DNA of 40,569 bases from Pyrodictiaceae archaeon (lineage in GTDB: Archaea > Thermoproteota > Thermoprotei_A > Sulfolobales > Pyrodictiaceae). Below, piece after piece: positions 24,332 through 32,697 of this stretch (positions are counted from its first letter, which is position 1; every line of letters starts with the position of its first letter). Position numbers and translations under genes: made by a program. The notes under the pieces are model-generated. The model saw nothing but the letters and a program-made list of their open reading frames with translations. It did no database searches and was not told the origin of the DNA. The stretch covers positions 1 to 40,569 of the forward strand of contig JAMOSW010000040.1 in assembly GCA_027062725.1 (NCBI GenBank), read 5' to 3'.

Positions 24332-25351
24332 ATGCAGCCAGTACTGGGGCAACGCAGCTATGTTAGTATGCGTGGCGCGATAATTCTCGCTAACAATATA
24401 GTGGCTGACGGCCATATCAACGGCCTCACTGCGAGAATAGTGACACACATACACCAGGACCACATAGTTGATTTGAGAAGATCAATGAGGGAGGGACTGC
24501 TCATAATAGGTACGCCTCTAACGCTTGACCTCCTTGCAGCACATGGCTACAGCATACCGCTTAACAAGCGACTCGAGGTTAGCTACAACACACCGCTCCG
24601 GATAGAGGACTTTCGTGTGACACTTTATCGCGCAAACCATGTGCCCGGTGCCGCGGAGGTCCTCGTCGAGCATCCCGATGGCACACGCATAGCCTATACT
24701 GGTGACTTCAAACTACCCGGCACCGATATCTTGAAGGATATTGATGTACTCGTTATCGACGCGACATACGGCATGCCTTCGTGGAGGAGACCCTGGCAGG
24801 TTGAAATAGAGTACCTCCTTGCAGACATAGTGAACGAGGCACTCATGACAGGCCCTGTGCGCATCTTCGGCTACAACGGCAAAATAGAGGAGGTTATGCT
24901 CTTGCTGCGTCGAATGGGCGTTTCTGCGCCATTCATACTGCCTCACCGGAAGAAGAAAGCCATAACGGTGCTTGAGCGTCATGGTTACCGTGTAGGCGAT
25001 TATGTCTTATCCTCAACAAGCGAGTGCATCGAGGTTAGAAGAAGCGGCTGGTACATAGAGTTCGAGCACTACAATAGGTGGAGGAGGAGGCACAGCCTAA
25101 GCCGCGACGGCCGCCCAGTGAACATACTGCTCACCGGATGGGAATTCCGCTCGCCCTACCGGCGTGTAGGTCCTCGCGACTGGATAGTATCATTTAGCGA
25201 CCACGCGGACTTCAACCAACTCCTTGAATATGTTGAGGAGGCGAGACCCTCTTTTCTAGTAGTCGACGCTTATCGAGGAGGAGAGGCCGCCCACGTCTTT
25301 GCGTCATACGTAGCGAAGACAATGGGACTCCGTGCTGTTGCACAGCCCTGA
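24332..25351 (+). CDS. Metallo-beta-lactamase fold hydrolase (beta-CASP/SNM1-like exonuclease)
   Basis: A 339-residue metallo-beta-lactamase fold protein with HIHQDH (39-44), then RANHVPGA (third-motif His), YTGDFK (bridging Asp) and a late FSDHADF (His). The DATYG stretch near residue 148 and the inserted domain between about 150 and 270 resemble the beta-CASP/SNM1 nucleases, such as archaeal exonuclease or mRNA 3'-end factors. No KH domains are attached, so it is not the archaeal CPSF1 type. Nucleic acid hydrolysis is inferred. Start at ATG 24332 with GGCTGA upstream; ATG 24368 is an alternative that opens with the conserved-looking MRGAIILANN. gatC follows after 63 bases. Confidence 0.8.
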   Translation: MQPVLGQRSYVSMRGAIILANNIVADGHINGLTARIVTHIHQDHIVDLRRSMREGLLIIGTPLTLDLLAAHGYSIPLNKRLEVSYNTPLRIEDFRVTLYRANHVPGAAEVLVEHPDGTRIAYTGDFKLPGTDILKDIDVLVIDATYGMPSWRRPWQVEIEYLLADIVNEALMTGPVRIFGYNGKIEEVMLLLRRMGVSAPFILPHRKKKAITVLERHGYRVGDYVLSSTSECIEVRRSGWYIEFEHYNRWRRRHSLSRDGRPVNILLTGWEFRSPYRRVGPRDWIVSFSDHADFNQLLEYVEEARPSFLVVDAYRGGEAAHVFASYVAKTMGLRAVAQP

Positions 25352-25414
25352 GTGCTACAGATATTACCCTACGGAGCACTCGGAGCCGTCTCCCTGGGCG
25401 AGGAGGCTGGGGAC

Positions 25415-25693
25415 ATGGTAGACGTTAAACACCTAGCATGGCTCTCGAGGCTACGCCTTGACGATGCAGAAGCCAAGGAGCTACAGAAGAGGCTTGACTC
25501 GATGCGTAAGCTCATAGACAAGCTTCTTGCCGCACCTACGACGGACGTTGAGCCACTATACCACCCACTGGAGGCTGAAGGGAAGCTACGTGACGACACA
25601 CCGGCTCCCGGGCTTAGCAGGGACGAGGCATTATCGAATGCTGCAAAGACAGAGAAGGGATACGTGGTTGCACCGAGAACCGTTGAGGAGTAA
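25415..25693 (+). CDS. gatC: Glu/Asp-tRNA amidotransferase subunit C (GatC)
   Basis: A 92-residue GatC: VKHLAWLSRLRLDDAEAKELQ at the N-terminus, then a helix, the extended VEPLYHPLEAEGKLRDDTPAPGLSRDEAL, and a C-terminal block ending GYVVAPRTVEE. It stabilises GatA-GatB and helps channel ammonia for converting Asp-tRNA-Asn (or Glu-tRNA-Gln) to the amide. gatA and gatB are not in this window. Start ATG 25415, with GGAGG 8 bases upstream; the longer frame back to 25352 has no such signal. It shares the plus strand with the beta-CASP protein. Confidence 0.88.
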   Translation: MVDVKHLAWLSRLRLDDAEAKELQKRLDSMRKLIDKLLAAPTTDVEPLYHPLEAEGKLRDDTPAPGLSRDEALSNAAKTEKGYVVAPRTVEE

Positions 25694-25708
25694 GCTGGGA
25701 ATGCCAGG

Positions 25709-26440
25709 CTAGAAGCGTCTGTAGAGACGCTGTGCCGCCATGATTATTGCCTCTCTATCGCCTGGGCTGGACAGAATGACTCCATCCACAAGCGGTGCTA
25801 GCCTTTCTACAACAGTCTCCACATCCTCTACGTTATAGACAGGCTGGTCTCCGAGCATCTCTTTCAGCATGGCTCTGTTCCTATCGCTAGCTATTATAAC
25901 GTACGCATAGAGCTTCTTCCCATACTTCTTTGCAAGACCGCTTACAGCCACAAGCTTCTCATAGCTATGCAGGCCGCGAAGCACCATATAGAAATCTAAT
26001 GAAGCATTGAGACGTTGCTCTATCATGCTTAGCGGGTAACGTATGCTTAGCATCGCACCAAGGCTTGGCGACCTGCCTCTGAGCCGCTGCTTGGCCAGAA
26101 CCGCAGCCTCCTCTACCGTTATGTCCTCCACCTTTACCCCCTCTACCGGATCATCGCCTCTTAGTAGAACAGCTTCTCTAATGTTAGCCACGTGAAGACC
26201 CCCAAGAATACTTAGTAAACCTACACGGTTAACATCTATGACCCGTATGTGTGGTATGAACTCTGTGTCACCGTAGATAGCCTTGAAGTGCGCCGCGAGC
26301 ACAGGAGCACTGGCTATAGGCCTACCCATAGGCACTTCGGGTATGTCGACAGCGTCTACGTTGGCTACCAGCCGGTTCAGATAGCTTATTAACTTCTCAC
26401 GATTCTTTGAAGGCTCTAACTCAGCTATTATCCTTACCAT
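25709..26440 (-). CDS. MetF-like methylenetetrahydrofolate/pterin reductase family protein
   Basis: A 243-residue TIM-barrel protein similar to MetF: IIAELEPSKNREKLISYL at the start (the Glu of the first strand is typical), PHIRVIDVNRVGLLSILGGLHVANIREAVLLRGDDP in the middle (the RGDDP turn is characteristic) and LVDGVILSSPG near the end. It is shorter than bacterial MetF (about 290). Family members reduce methylene- to methyl-tetrahydrofolate or the archaeal pterin equivalent with a flavin; which pterin applies here is unknown. Start ATG 26440, with GGAGGTG about 10 bases upstream. It is followed on the same strand by nothing until gatC converges. BtpA lies 79 bases upstream. Confidence 0.72.
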   Translation of the reverse strand: MVRIIAELEPSKNREKLISYLNRLVANVDAVDIPEVPMGRPIASAPVLAAHFKAIYGDTEFIPHIRVIDVNRVGLLSILGGLHVANIREAVLLRGDDPVEGVKVEDITVEEAAVLAKQRLRGRSPSLGAMLSIRYPLSMIEQRLNASLDFYMVLRGLHSYEKLVAVSGLAKKYGKKLYAYVIIASDRNRAMLKEMLGDQPVYNVEDVETVVERLAPLVDGVILSSPGDREAIIMAAQRLYRRF

Positions 26441-26519
26441 AACAGTATCGCACCTCCTCAATAGCCCCATTGGAGCAGCGATGTTAGAGCTCTCTCCTTG
26501 CTTCCATGCTTATAGGCTG

Positions 26520-27392
26520 CTAGGCCGGATTTCTCGCAGAATAGCGTCCTCCCAAGGGCACGTTATATACACTATTTGCCCTCAGTTCACGCACCCTTCT
26601 AGCCAACGCCACAGCCTTCTCAAGTGCTATCGGCGAGTCGGTTCCATCTATCTTGATAGAAGTGCCGACTATGAAGCCGTCAACTATGTTCCAGTAGAGA
26701 CCTATGTTATCAAGTGTTAGGCCGCTACCCAGTATGACAGGCTTCCCTGAAGCCAAGGCACGGATAGACGCAACATATCCTGGGTCTGGTGCCGCACCTG
26801 TTCGCGAGCCACTAACAACAACTGCATCCATAAAGCCTCTTTCAATGCACTCCCTTACCGCATGCTCAACAGGTGTTAGACCATAGCTATGCTTTACGTC
26901 AACATCAGCAAACACAGCAATATACCGCGGAATGCTTAACCTTATGTCCTCGACGTAAGCACCTATGGGCTTCATTATTCCTTCTGGGGTAAGCCTCGTC
27001 TCACAATAGCTATTGACGCGGATGAAGCGTGCCCCTCCAGCAAAGGCCGAGGATAGAGCGGCGACACCATCATTGCGTAAGATGTTCACACCCACTATGA
27101 GCGAGGTGTTACGCGAAACCTCCCGCACTATAGCCGTCATCAGAGATGCAACAGTGTGGTCACCAGTATATGTCATGTGGAACGGCTTGTCACCGTAGTT
27201 CTCAACTATTACTGCATCAAAGCTAGCCCTCTCCAGCTTTAACGCTTCGTTTACAGCATAGTCTATGAGGTCTTCTATGTCTGTGCCAGGCCGCCCCGGT
27301 CTATGGAGAGGCGGCAGGTGCACTACACCTATCAACGGCTTAAAGCCGAGAAGTGGCAGTACTCTAGGCTCAGCGCCATCCTCTTTCTTCAC
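26520..27392 (-). CDS. BtpA/SgcQ family TIM-barrel protein
   Basis: A 290-residue BtpA family member: LIGVVHLPPLHRPGRPG at the N-terminus, DAVIVENYGDKPF, NILRNDGVAALSSAFAGGARFIRVN, AVFADVDVKHSYGL, VVSGSRTGAAPDP and VILGSGLTLDNI are all typical blocks along the (beta-alpha)8 barrel. In cyanobacteria BtpA is tied to photosystem I stability. In archaea its reaction is not established, and the DVDVKH and SGSRTG motifs suggest a phosphosugar-like ligand. GTG start with GAGGTG 7 bases upstream; a TATA-like GCTATATAG lies at 27460-27468. It shares strand and direction with the MetF-like gene, so the two barrel proteins may be co-transcribed. Confidence 0.85.
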   Translation of the reverse strand: MKKEDGAEPRVLPLLGFKPLIGVVHLPPLHRPGRPGTDIEDLIDYAVNEALKLERASFDAVIVENYGDKPFHMTYTGDHTVASLMTAIVREVSRNTSLIVGVNILRNDGVAALSSAFAGGARFIRVNSYCETRLTPEGIMKPIGAYVEDIRLSIPRYIAVFADVDVKHSYGLTPVEHAVRECIERGFMDAVVVSGSRTGAAPDPGYVASIRALASGKPVILGSGLTLDNIGLYWNIVDGFIVGTSIKIDGTDSPIALEKAVALARRVRELRANSVYNVPLGGRYSARNPA

Positions 27393-27732
27393 TTCTCCGC
27401 ACCTCGTCTACGTTTGTCATCATCACGCCGCTTCTCGCAGCGGCCACGAGAAACAGTATCTATATAGCTTTATTCATGCCATCCCTTAACGCACGGCCGG
27501 AGCGGGCCCCCGCTACACCGCTACGCCATATACGCCTAATACACCCGTTAACTGAGCACCAAGTCATCCACCCTTGGATGAGGAAGCGCTGTCCCCAGGC
27601 AGACCGTGCACCCATGGAGGGATGATGCCCCTCCCCCTTTGCCGACGAGCAAGTAGCGAACCTCTCTGGCTATTGGATTGTTGGATAAAATAGAACGCTA
27701 CGATAGTGCGGCCGTGAGGGGCTTCAACACAT
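27393..27732. other. 340-base intergenic region with TATA box and small inverted repeats
   Basis: No gene seen on either strand. Minus-strand GCTATATAG (27460-27468) is a good TATA box for btpA. Two small inverted repeats lie nearer the thioredoxin stop: TCATCC/GGATGA (27564-27569 with 27576-27581) and GGAGGG/CCCTCC (27616-27621 with 27629-27634). Either could be a 3' hairpin of the thioredoxin message. I looked for C/D boxes here and found none complete. Confidence 0.5.
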
Positions 27733-28161
27733 CTATTCTCTAATGACTTCTTTGATTATATTGCGTACACGTTCTTCTAGCTTGCTTTCCTGGGTGGCAC
27801 CTATAATCACATCCGCTATATGACCATTGACGAATATTATTGTTGAGGGTATGTTCTCCACGTTATATCTGTCCGCTATTTCCGCAGCCTTATCCGTATC
27901 AAGGTATGCAAAGACTATTCCCTTCTCCGGCGATGCAAGTTTCCTCGCTACACGCTTGAATACAGGAGTATATGCCTTGCAGGGATTGCACCAAGGGGCC
28001 GAGAACTCTACCACGACAACACGATACTTTGACAACACCTTGTCGAAATTGTCTTTATCGAGATAGAGCAGCGGGTCGCCTAGCTCACGTTCTATCTCGT
28101 TTATCTTCCGCTCGATAGAGGCTATTAGTTTCTTTGCTTCACTTACTAGCGTAGCACTCAT
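27733..28161 (-). CDS. Thioredoxin with N-terminal helical extension
   Basis: A 142-residue thioredoxin-fold protein with active site WCNPCK (Cys58, Cys61) and the cis-Pro loop NIPST (Pro105). Asn-Pro between the cysteines is less common than Gly-Pro and may shift the redox potential. A 30-residue charged helix (VSEAKKLIASIERKINEIEREL) precedes the fold, possibly for dimerisation. It has no signal peptide, so it is a cytosolic disulfide reductase or protein-disulfide handler. ATG start with GGGGGTC just upstream and a TATA-like GGATAAATACA at 28202-28212. Confidence 0.9.
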   Translation of the reverse strand: MSATLVSEAKKLIASIERKINEIERELGDPLLYLDKDNFDKVLSKYRVVVVEFSAPWCNPCKAYTPVFKRVARKLASPEKGIVFAYLDTDKAAEIADRYNVENIPSTIIFVNGHIADVIIGATQESKLEERVRNIIKEVIRE

Positions 28162-28201
28162 TCGGGACCCCCTATGCGTTATCGGAGCTACCCCAAGGCG
28201 C

Positions 28202-28212
28202 TGTATTTATCC
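28202..28212 (-). promoter_or_regulatory. TATA box for the thioredoxin gene
   Basis: GGATAAATACA on the minus strand, 41-51 bases upstream of the ATG at 28161, leaves room for a leader of about 20 bases. Confidence 0.5.
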
Positions 28213-28338
28213 TTCAGTATTGCTGCACCTAGCTGCAATTAGGCCAATGTTGAATAGCGCACAACATGCGGCTCTAAAGAGGGTAGAGCCACCAGATTCG
28301 CAGATAGGAGGCCACATGCCTCTTTGGGGTGATGAGTT

Positions 28339-28755
28339 GTGTGCCGTGTCTTCATTGACGAGTTCTATGTTTCTACGAGCTCGCGGTTCGAGGCTGTCGA
28401 TATCACCGATAGAGTTGAGGATATTGTTCGGAGGAGCGGCATAAGTGACGGTGTCTGTATCGTCTTTGTGCCACACGCGACTGCCGCCATTATAGCTAAC
28501 GAGGCCGAGCCTGGCCTGATGCAAGATTACCTAGACCTGGTTAAGGAGCTAACCAAGCCCGGATACCCGTGGAGACATAACCGTATAGATAATAATGCCC
28601 ACGCTCACCTTGCTGCTGCACTCATAGGCCCCTCACGTATCTTCCCCCTATTAGGGGGACGGTGCATCCGCGGAACATGGCAGAACATTATACTCCTCGA
28701 GATGGATGGTCCGCGTAGGAGGAGAGTGGTTGTGGAGGTCATCGGCGTAAGGTGA
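28339..28755 (+). CDS. YjbQ/UPF0047 family protein
   Basis: A 138-residue YjbQ (UPF0047) protein. Family blocks seen are DGVCIVFVPHATAAIIANEAEPGL, HNRIDNNAHAHLAAALIGPS and GRCIRGTWQNIILLEMDGPRRRRVVVEV; the His residues in PHATA and NAHAHL and the Glu in NEAE are the conserved metal or active-site positions. Members show weak thiamine-phosphate synthase activity, but the true role is unsettled. The start is GTG, preceded by GGGGTGATGA. It is followed by nicotinate phosphoribosyltransferase after 7 bases, so the two are likely co-transcribed. Confidence 0.88.
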   Translation: MCRVFIDEFYVSTSSRFEAVDITDRVEDIVRRSGISDGVCIVFVPHATAAIIANEAEPGLMQDYLDLVKELTKPGYPWRHNRIDNNAHAHLAAALIGPSRIFPLLGGRCIRGTWQNIILLEMDGPRRRRVVVEVIGVR

Positions 28756-28762
28756 CTAGCCT

Positions 28763-29971
28763 ATGCCCAGTGGCGAGCCGCGCGTCTATGCTGCTAGCGT
28801 CGACGAGATACTGGCTGGACGCATAACTGACGTCTACTTCACACGCACAAGGCGCATCCTTGAGACACGCGGCATGTGTGATGTCGAGGTACGTGCCGAG
28901 TTTCACTCCTATAGCCTGCCTCGTGGCTACGAGTGGGCAGTGTTCGCAGGCCTCGAGGAAGCGCTTGCTATCCTCAAGGGCCGGCGTGTTAACGTTTACG
29001 CTATGATGGAGGGGAGCCTGTTTCGGGCGAAAGAGCCTGTCCTGGTCATAGAGGGGCCTTACTGCGAGTTTGCAGAGCTCGAGACCGCATTGCTTGGCGT
29101 CCTGCGCCATGAGACCAGCATAGCAACTAAGGCAGCCAGGATTAGGCTTGCCGCCGGCGATAAGACTGTGCTCTTCTTCGGACTACGTTCGCTGCATCCA
29201 GCTCTGGCTCCTATGGCTGACAGGGCTGCCTATATAGGCGGTGTTGATGGCGTCTCGGGCACTGAGGCGCCAAGCTACCTAGGCATTAAGCCCCAAGGCA
29301 CAATGCCACACGCGCTTGTGATAGTCTTTGGGGATCCTAGAGAGGCTTGGCTTGCCTTTGACGAGGTTGTCGAGAAAGACGTGCCACGTATTATGCTTGT
29401 GGACACCTTCTACGATGAGCGTTTTGAGGCTCTACTCGCAGCTGAAACGCTTAGAGAGAGACTCTACGGGGTCAGACTGGATACCCCCGGCAGTAGGAGA
29501 GGCAACATGAGGCGGATTGTCGAAGAAGTCCGATGGACACTGGATCTGCATGGCTTTAAACATGTTAAGATATTTGTAAGTGGTGGACTCGACGAGGATA
29601 AGATACTGGATCTAAGGGACGTTGTTGACGGCTTTGGCGTTGGTACATCTATCGCGTTCCCACCATCTGTTGACATAAGCATGGATATTGTTGAGGTTAA
29701 GAGGGGTAACCGCTGGGTTCCTATCACCAAGCGGGGCAAACTGCCTGGAATGAAGCAAGTGTATCAGTGCAGCGAGCATCCTCTTGATAGGCGTATAGTG
29801 CCCTGGGGCTCTGTGCCGGGAGACTGCAGCTCAGCCCAACCGTTGCTTGAGAAAGTTGTCGAGGATGGCAGCATAGTCGTTGATCTTCCTAGCCTCAAGG
29901 AGATTAGAGACTTCGTTCTCAAGCAGCTTAGAAAGCTTCAAGCCAGCCCGCACGGCGACACCAAGAAGTAG
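28763..29971 (+). CDS. pncB: Nicotinate phosphoribosyltransferase
   Basis: A 402-residue NAPRTase of the archaeal type, which joins nicotinate and PRPP to form nicotinate mononucleotide in NAD salvage. Typical blocks are [69 protein letters not shown] and [12 protein letters not shown] for the PRPP/phosphate site. The C-terminal domain has CSEHPLDRR and GDCSS, as in archaeal members with a small metal-binding addition. ATG start, 7 bases after the YjbQ gene. The last 141 bases are overlapped on the other strand by a hypothetical frame; this C-terminus looks authentic, so the overlap is the other gene's problem. Confidence 0.92.
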   Translation: MPSGEPRVYAASVDEILAGRITDVYFTRTRRILETRGMCDVEVRAEFHSYSLPRGYEWAVFAGLEEALAILKGRRVNVYAMMEGSLFRAKEPVLVIEGPYCEFAELETALLGVLRHETSIATKAARIRLAAGDKTVLFFGLRSLHPALAPMADRAAYIGGVDGVSGTEAPSYLGIKPQGTMPHALVIVFGDPREAWLAFDEVVEKDVPRIMLVDTFYDERFEALLAAETLRERLYGVRLDTPGSRRGNMRRIVEEVRWTLDLHGFKHVKIFVSGGLDEDKILDLRDVVDGFGVGTSIAFPPSVDISMDIVEVKRGNRWVPITKRGKLPGMKQVYQCSEHPLDRRIVPWGSVPGDCSSAQPLLEKVVEDGSIVVDLPSLKEIRDFVLKQLRKLQASPHGDTKK

Positions 29972-30973
29972 CTCTATAGCCCTCCTATTCAGCATCTCCG
30001 CGCTGAGGGCATGTTCTTCCACGACATCATATATCAGAGGATAAGGTCCATCATATATCTGTACAGGCAGGCAGACACCGGGCCCCGCACGAACCCTATC
30101 AAGGTCAATAACTATGCAGCACGTGCACGATAAGCAGATCCTTAAAGCATTCTGTAAACCATGTCCGCCCCATAGAGTGCTCCAGCGCCCGCTTCCGCCG
30201 GCAGAAGCCGCAGCTAATGTACGTATCTCGAGGCTTCTACTTGGACTCAGCCTCACCGCAAGGGACCCGTATACGTATGTAACGTTACACGAGCCGACCC
30301 TAACTTCGAGCAGAGGCGTACATCTATTCTCGCGAAGCTGCAGGACTAGTATCGTCATGCTACTGGACTTGCTCATAACCACGCTATTGATACGTCTCAT
30401 TTTGACTAGCACAGGCTCGTAACTGGTAGAGCTACAGGGCTTCACGGGCGGCAAGCTGGTACTCAACGTGCCGTAGCGAGCATTTACCTCGCCTGCCGGC
30501 CGAGCCTCATAGAACACTACAGTGACGCCATTCTGGTAGGCATAGCTGCATCCATCTCCTTCGCACTCAATATCGCCAGGTATGTCGTCAATAGCCGTGG
30601 CCAAGTAGAGGGTGGGGCCCTCGTCACTCCCACCCGTATAAAGCAGGGCTGCGGACGTCTCTTGAGGCTGTACCGTTCTAGATTTGCTGACGCTACCCTC
30701 CTTGGCGCCCCTAGTGGTCTTGCGTCCCGCTAGAGGCCTGCCGCCAAGTGCCGCCATACCTGGCTTCTTGCAGGCACTCACACAGCCCAGTAGAGGGGTG
30801 TAGGCGCAGCATCTATCGCGGTAGCAGAGAACCCAGACAGGCTTCGCCAGCCCAGCAAGCACAATCTGTTCACGTAGGCTGCGTAGGATCTGTCTTAGGT
30901 CCTTTGAGGTGTTCGTTGGCCGGACACATGTAGTCGCTGGGAGAGCTACTATGCCGTGGCTTGTCCAGGCCAA
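29831..30973 (-). CDS. Hypothetical protein, 380 residues, antisense-overlapping pncB
   Basis: A single open frame fills an otherwise empty 1.1 kb, so it is probably real, but I do not recognise it. The N-terminal 75 residues are Cys-rich ([22 protein letters not shown]), then a Ser/Thr/Lys-rich linker, then a strand-rich region from about 105 to 270 with paired cysteines (IECEGDGC), and a helical C-terminus ([21 protein letters not shown] and onward). [20 protein letters not shown] segment near 300 looks structured. No signal peptide is seen. The start is TTG with GGGAC nearby, weak. The last 47 codons are antisense to pncB. It may be clade-specific; a frameshift or wrong stop cannot be excluded. 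Confidence 0.5.
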   Translation of the reverse strand: MAWTSHGIVALPATTCVRPTNTSKDLRQILRSLREQIVLAGLAKPVWVLCYRDRCCAYTPLLGCVSACKKPGMAALGGRPLAGRKTTRGAKEGSVSKSRTVQPQETSAALLYTGGSDEGPTLYLATAIDDIPGDIECEGDGCSYAYQNGVTVVFYEARPAGEVNARYGTLSTSLPPVKPCSSTSYEPVLVKMRRINSVVMSKSSSMTILVLQLRENRCTPLLEVRVGSCNVTYVYGSLAVRLSPSRSLEIRTLAAASAGGSGRWSTLWGGHGLQNALRICLSCTCCIVIDLDRVRAGPGVCLPVQIYDGPYPLIYDVVEEHALSAEMLNRRAIELLLGVAVRAGLKLSKLLENEVSNLLEARKINDYAAILDNFLKQRLG

Positions 30974-31088
30974 TAATGTCCCTGGGTCTAGAGTCTACAA
31001 AGGCTCGGGAGGCGGGAGACTCGCTTAAACGGAAGTAAAGAGCGCCGCGTATAGCTAAACCCCTAGAATAGGCCGAGGAAGAGCGTGC

Positions 31089-31838
31089 ATGCTGATGGTT
31101 ACCGCTGTGCTTTACTTCAGGGAACTGGTTAGATGCCGGCTCGTAGAGAGAGCTAACAGGTTTACCGTAATAGCTGATGCCGATGGGCTTGGCAGGGTAC
31201 GCGTACATAACACTAATACTGGTAAGCTAGTGGATGTCCTAGTAGAAGGCAGAGAGGCATACTGTACTCCGCTCAGCCGCCCTGTGAAGACAAGGCTTCG
31301 CCTTCTTGCTGTGGAGTACGGGAACGGCTATGCATTAGTGGATACACAGAGCCAGGAAAAGGCCTTCATATCCGCACTTAAGCGTGGTCTGATAAGATGG
31401 CTACGCGGGTGCAGCATTATCAGACGCCACGTAAAGGTAGAGAACTCGAGACTAGACCTCCTGCTTACATGCCATGGCGGCCAACAAGCTTTCATCGAGC
31501 TTAAGAGCGCTATACTCGCCAGCAGTGACGGCGGCGCGCTTTACCCGGACACACCTAGCCCCCGCGGCCGTCGCCACATAGAAGAGCTTGCCCAGCTAGC
31601 TAGGCAAGGCTATAGAGCATATCTCGTCTTTATCGCCGCGTTCCCCGGCGCTCGGTACTTTATGCCGAACTGCGGCGTGGACCCTCTTCTCCAGGACTTG
31701 TTAGACAAGGCTGTGGCCAGCGGCGTCGTGGTCCGCGCGATTGGGCTAGACTTTGAGCCTGGCAAGGGTGTCGCACGTCTCTATAATGACGAGCTGCCAG
31801 TCAAGAGGTGTACAGTGAAGGGAATAGATAGGGGATGA
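31089..31838 (+). CDS. sfsA: SfsA family protein (nuclease-like fold, DNA-binding)
   Basis: A 249-residue SfsA. The N-terminal OB-like part has the RELVRCRLVERANRFTVIAD start and VRVHNTNTGKLVDVL. The C-terminal part has the PD-(D/E)xK-like core SRLDLLL (Asp123) and FIELKSA (Glu137, Lys139), then FPDTPSPRG-like LYPDTPSPRGRRHIEEL and ARYFMPNCGVDP. In E. coli the protein binds DNA non-specifically and affects sugar genes; nuclease activity is predicted from the fold. ATG start; a TATA-like GCTTAAACG lies about 58 bases upstream. It is divergent from the 380-residue hypothetical gene. Confidence 0.88.
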   Translation: MLMVTAVLYFRELVRCRLVERANRFTVIADADGLGRVRVHNTNTGKLVDVLVEGREAYCTPLSRPVKTRLRLLAVEYGNGYALVDTQSQEKAFISALKRGLIRWLRGCSIIRRHVKVENSRLDLLLTCHGGQQAFIELKSAILASSDGGALYPDTPSPRGRRHIEELAQLARQGYRAYLVFIAAFPGARYFMPNCGVDPLLQDLLDKAVASGVVVRAIGLDFEPGKGVARLYNDELPVKRCTVKGIDRG

Positions 31839-31879
31839 TGACGCGAGAAGCTGTATTCACGGGTTACGTGGCGGCGGGG

Positions 31880-31897
31880 CCGCCCCTTGTGGGGCGG
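31880..31897. repeat. GC-rich hairpin downstream of the initiator tRNA
   Basis: CCGCCCC (31880-31886) and GGGGCGG (31891-31897) form a 7-bp stem with a TTGT loop, 10 bases past the initiator tRNA 3' end on its strand. It could shape the tRNA trailer or block read-through into the convergent sfsA message. No T-tract follows on either strand. Confidence 0.4.
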
Positions 31898-31907
31898 TAT
31901 GGGGCAG

Positions 31908-31984
31908 TGGTAGCGGGGGGTGGATTTGAACCACCGACCTCGGGGTTATGAGCCCCGCGGGCTACCAGGCTACCCTACCCCGCT
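31908..31984 (-). tRNA. Initiator tRNA-Met(CAU)
   Basis: Minus strand, intronless, 77 bases with encoded CCA. Acceptor AGCGGGG/CCCCGCT gives the A1-U72 pair typical of archaeal initiators. D arm GGGT...GCCC, anticodon stem CGGGG/CCCCG supplies the run of G-C pairs next to the CTCATAA loop, T arm GGTGG/CCACC. These features separate it from the elongator-type CAU tRNA at 22.7 kb. A TATA-like CCTAATAAAGGG lies at 32031-32042. Confidence 0.95.
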
Positions 31985-32030
31985 ATGCTACCCCGCCACA
32001 CACCATGTAATGACCCAAACAACGCACCAA

Positions 32031-32042
32031 CCCTTTATTAGG
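32031..32042 (-). promoter_or_regulatory. TATA-like box for the initiator tRNA
   Basis: CCTAATAAAGGG on the minus strand, 47-58 bases upstream of the mature 5' end; spacing is similar to the other tRNA genes here. Confidence 0.45.
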
Positions 32043-32196
32043 CTTACTCCTATCACCTCAGGCAACAACCAGGGGTGATGTATACACACCCTACTGGGAC
32101 CACAAGTGTCGCACCAGCCGGGATGACCTAAGTGGCCAGGGCTGACCTCACAGCCGGTAGCGTCAGTGCTCCGCCAAGCTCATCACAGTTTGACGT

Positions 32197-32604
32197 TCAG
32201 CCCCAAAGGTCGCCATCATCCGTACAGCTAAGCTCCAACCTCGAGCCTTCACGTGTAAGCAAAGACCAATATTCCTCGACCGTTGTCACCCTAGACCCAT
32301 CCCATCCTTCAAGCTTAAGCAGCCTTTCCTTAAACCGGACTCCTCTCGAGAAACCGCCAAGCCCCCTAGACGCGACAACACGGTGACAAGGTATCAAGAC
32401 GAGACACCTATTAGACTTCATGAACATCCCTATGGCTCTAGGCGAGGACTCCACGAGCTCTGCTAAGACCTTATACGTGACAGCCACACCGGCCGGGACA
32501 GCCGAGAGAAGTACATATACATAATCACGCTTTGATCTAGGCTCTCTGAGACATAGAAGACACCTGCTCAGCAGCTTCTCGAAATCACCCTCTCGACTCG
32601 CCAT
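32197..32604 (-). CDS. ogt: O6-methylguanine-DNA methyltransferase, minimal form
   Basis: A 135-residue alkyltransferase that moves O6-alkyl groups from guanine to its own cysteine. The active site IPCHRV (Cys73), the helix-turn-helix with arginine finger (SSPRAIGMFMKSN) and the Gly-rich GLGGFSRG loop are present. Only the C-terminal DNA-binding domain and a short preceding helix are seen; the usual N-terminal RNase H-like domain is missing, so it is about 30-40 residues shorter than typical archaeal Ogt. Start ATG 32604, with GGTG about 11 bases upstream; the frame extends to 32667, but that part is basic, Cys-rich and unlike the family. It is divergent from taw1. Confidence 0.85.
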   Translation of the reverse strand: MASREGDFEKLLSRCLLCLREPRSKRDYVYVLLSAVPAGVAVTYKVLAELVESSPRAIGMFMKSNRCLVLIPCHRVVASRGLGGFSRGVRFKERLLKLEGWDGSRVTTVEEYWSLLTREGSRLELSCTDDGDLWG

Positions 32605-32697
32605 ATTCGTTCTGCACCAACATAGTCTCATCATTAGCGGCCTGCTAGTACATATTCGGGCCAGCACCGTTTACGTGTAGCATCCTCGGGGGAGCCA

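Noticed and set aside
32076-32150. C/D-like motifs (GTGATGT, GATGACC, CTGA) between the initiator tRNA and MGMT
   Set aside because: D' reads CTGG, the D'-C' gap is over 20 bases, and the order does not fold into a normal guide.
32132-32386. 84-codon plus-strand frame opposite the MGMT gene
   Set aside because: Low-complexity Ser/Pro composition, antisense to the MGMT active-site region, and no ribosome-binding site; a shadow of the real gene.
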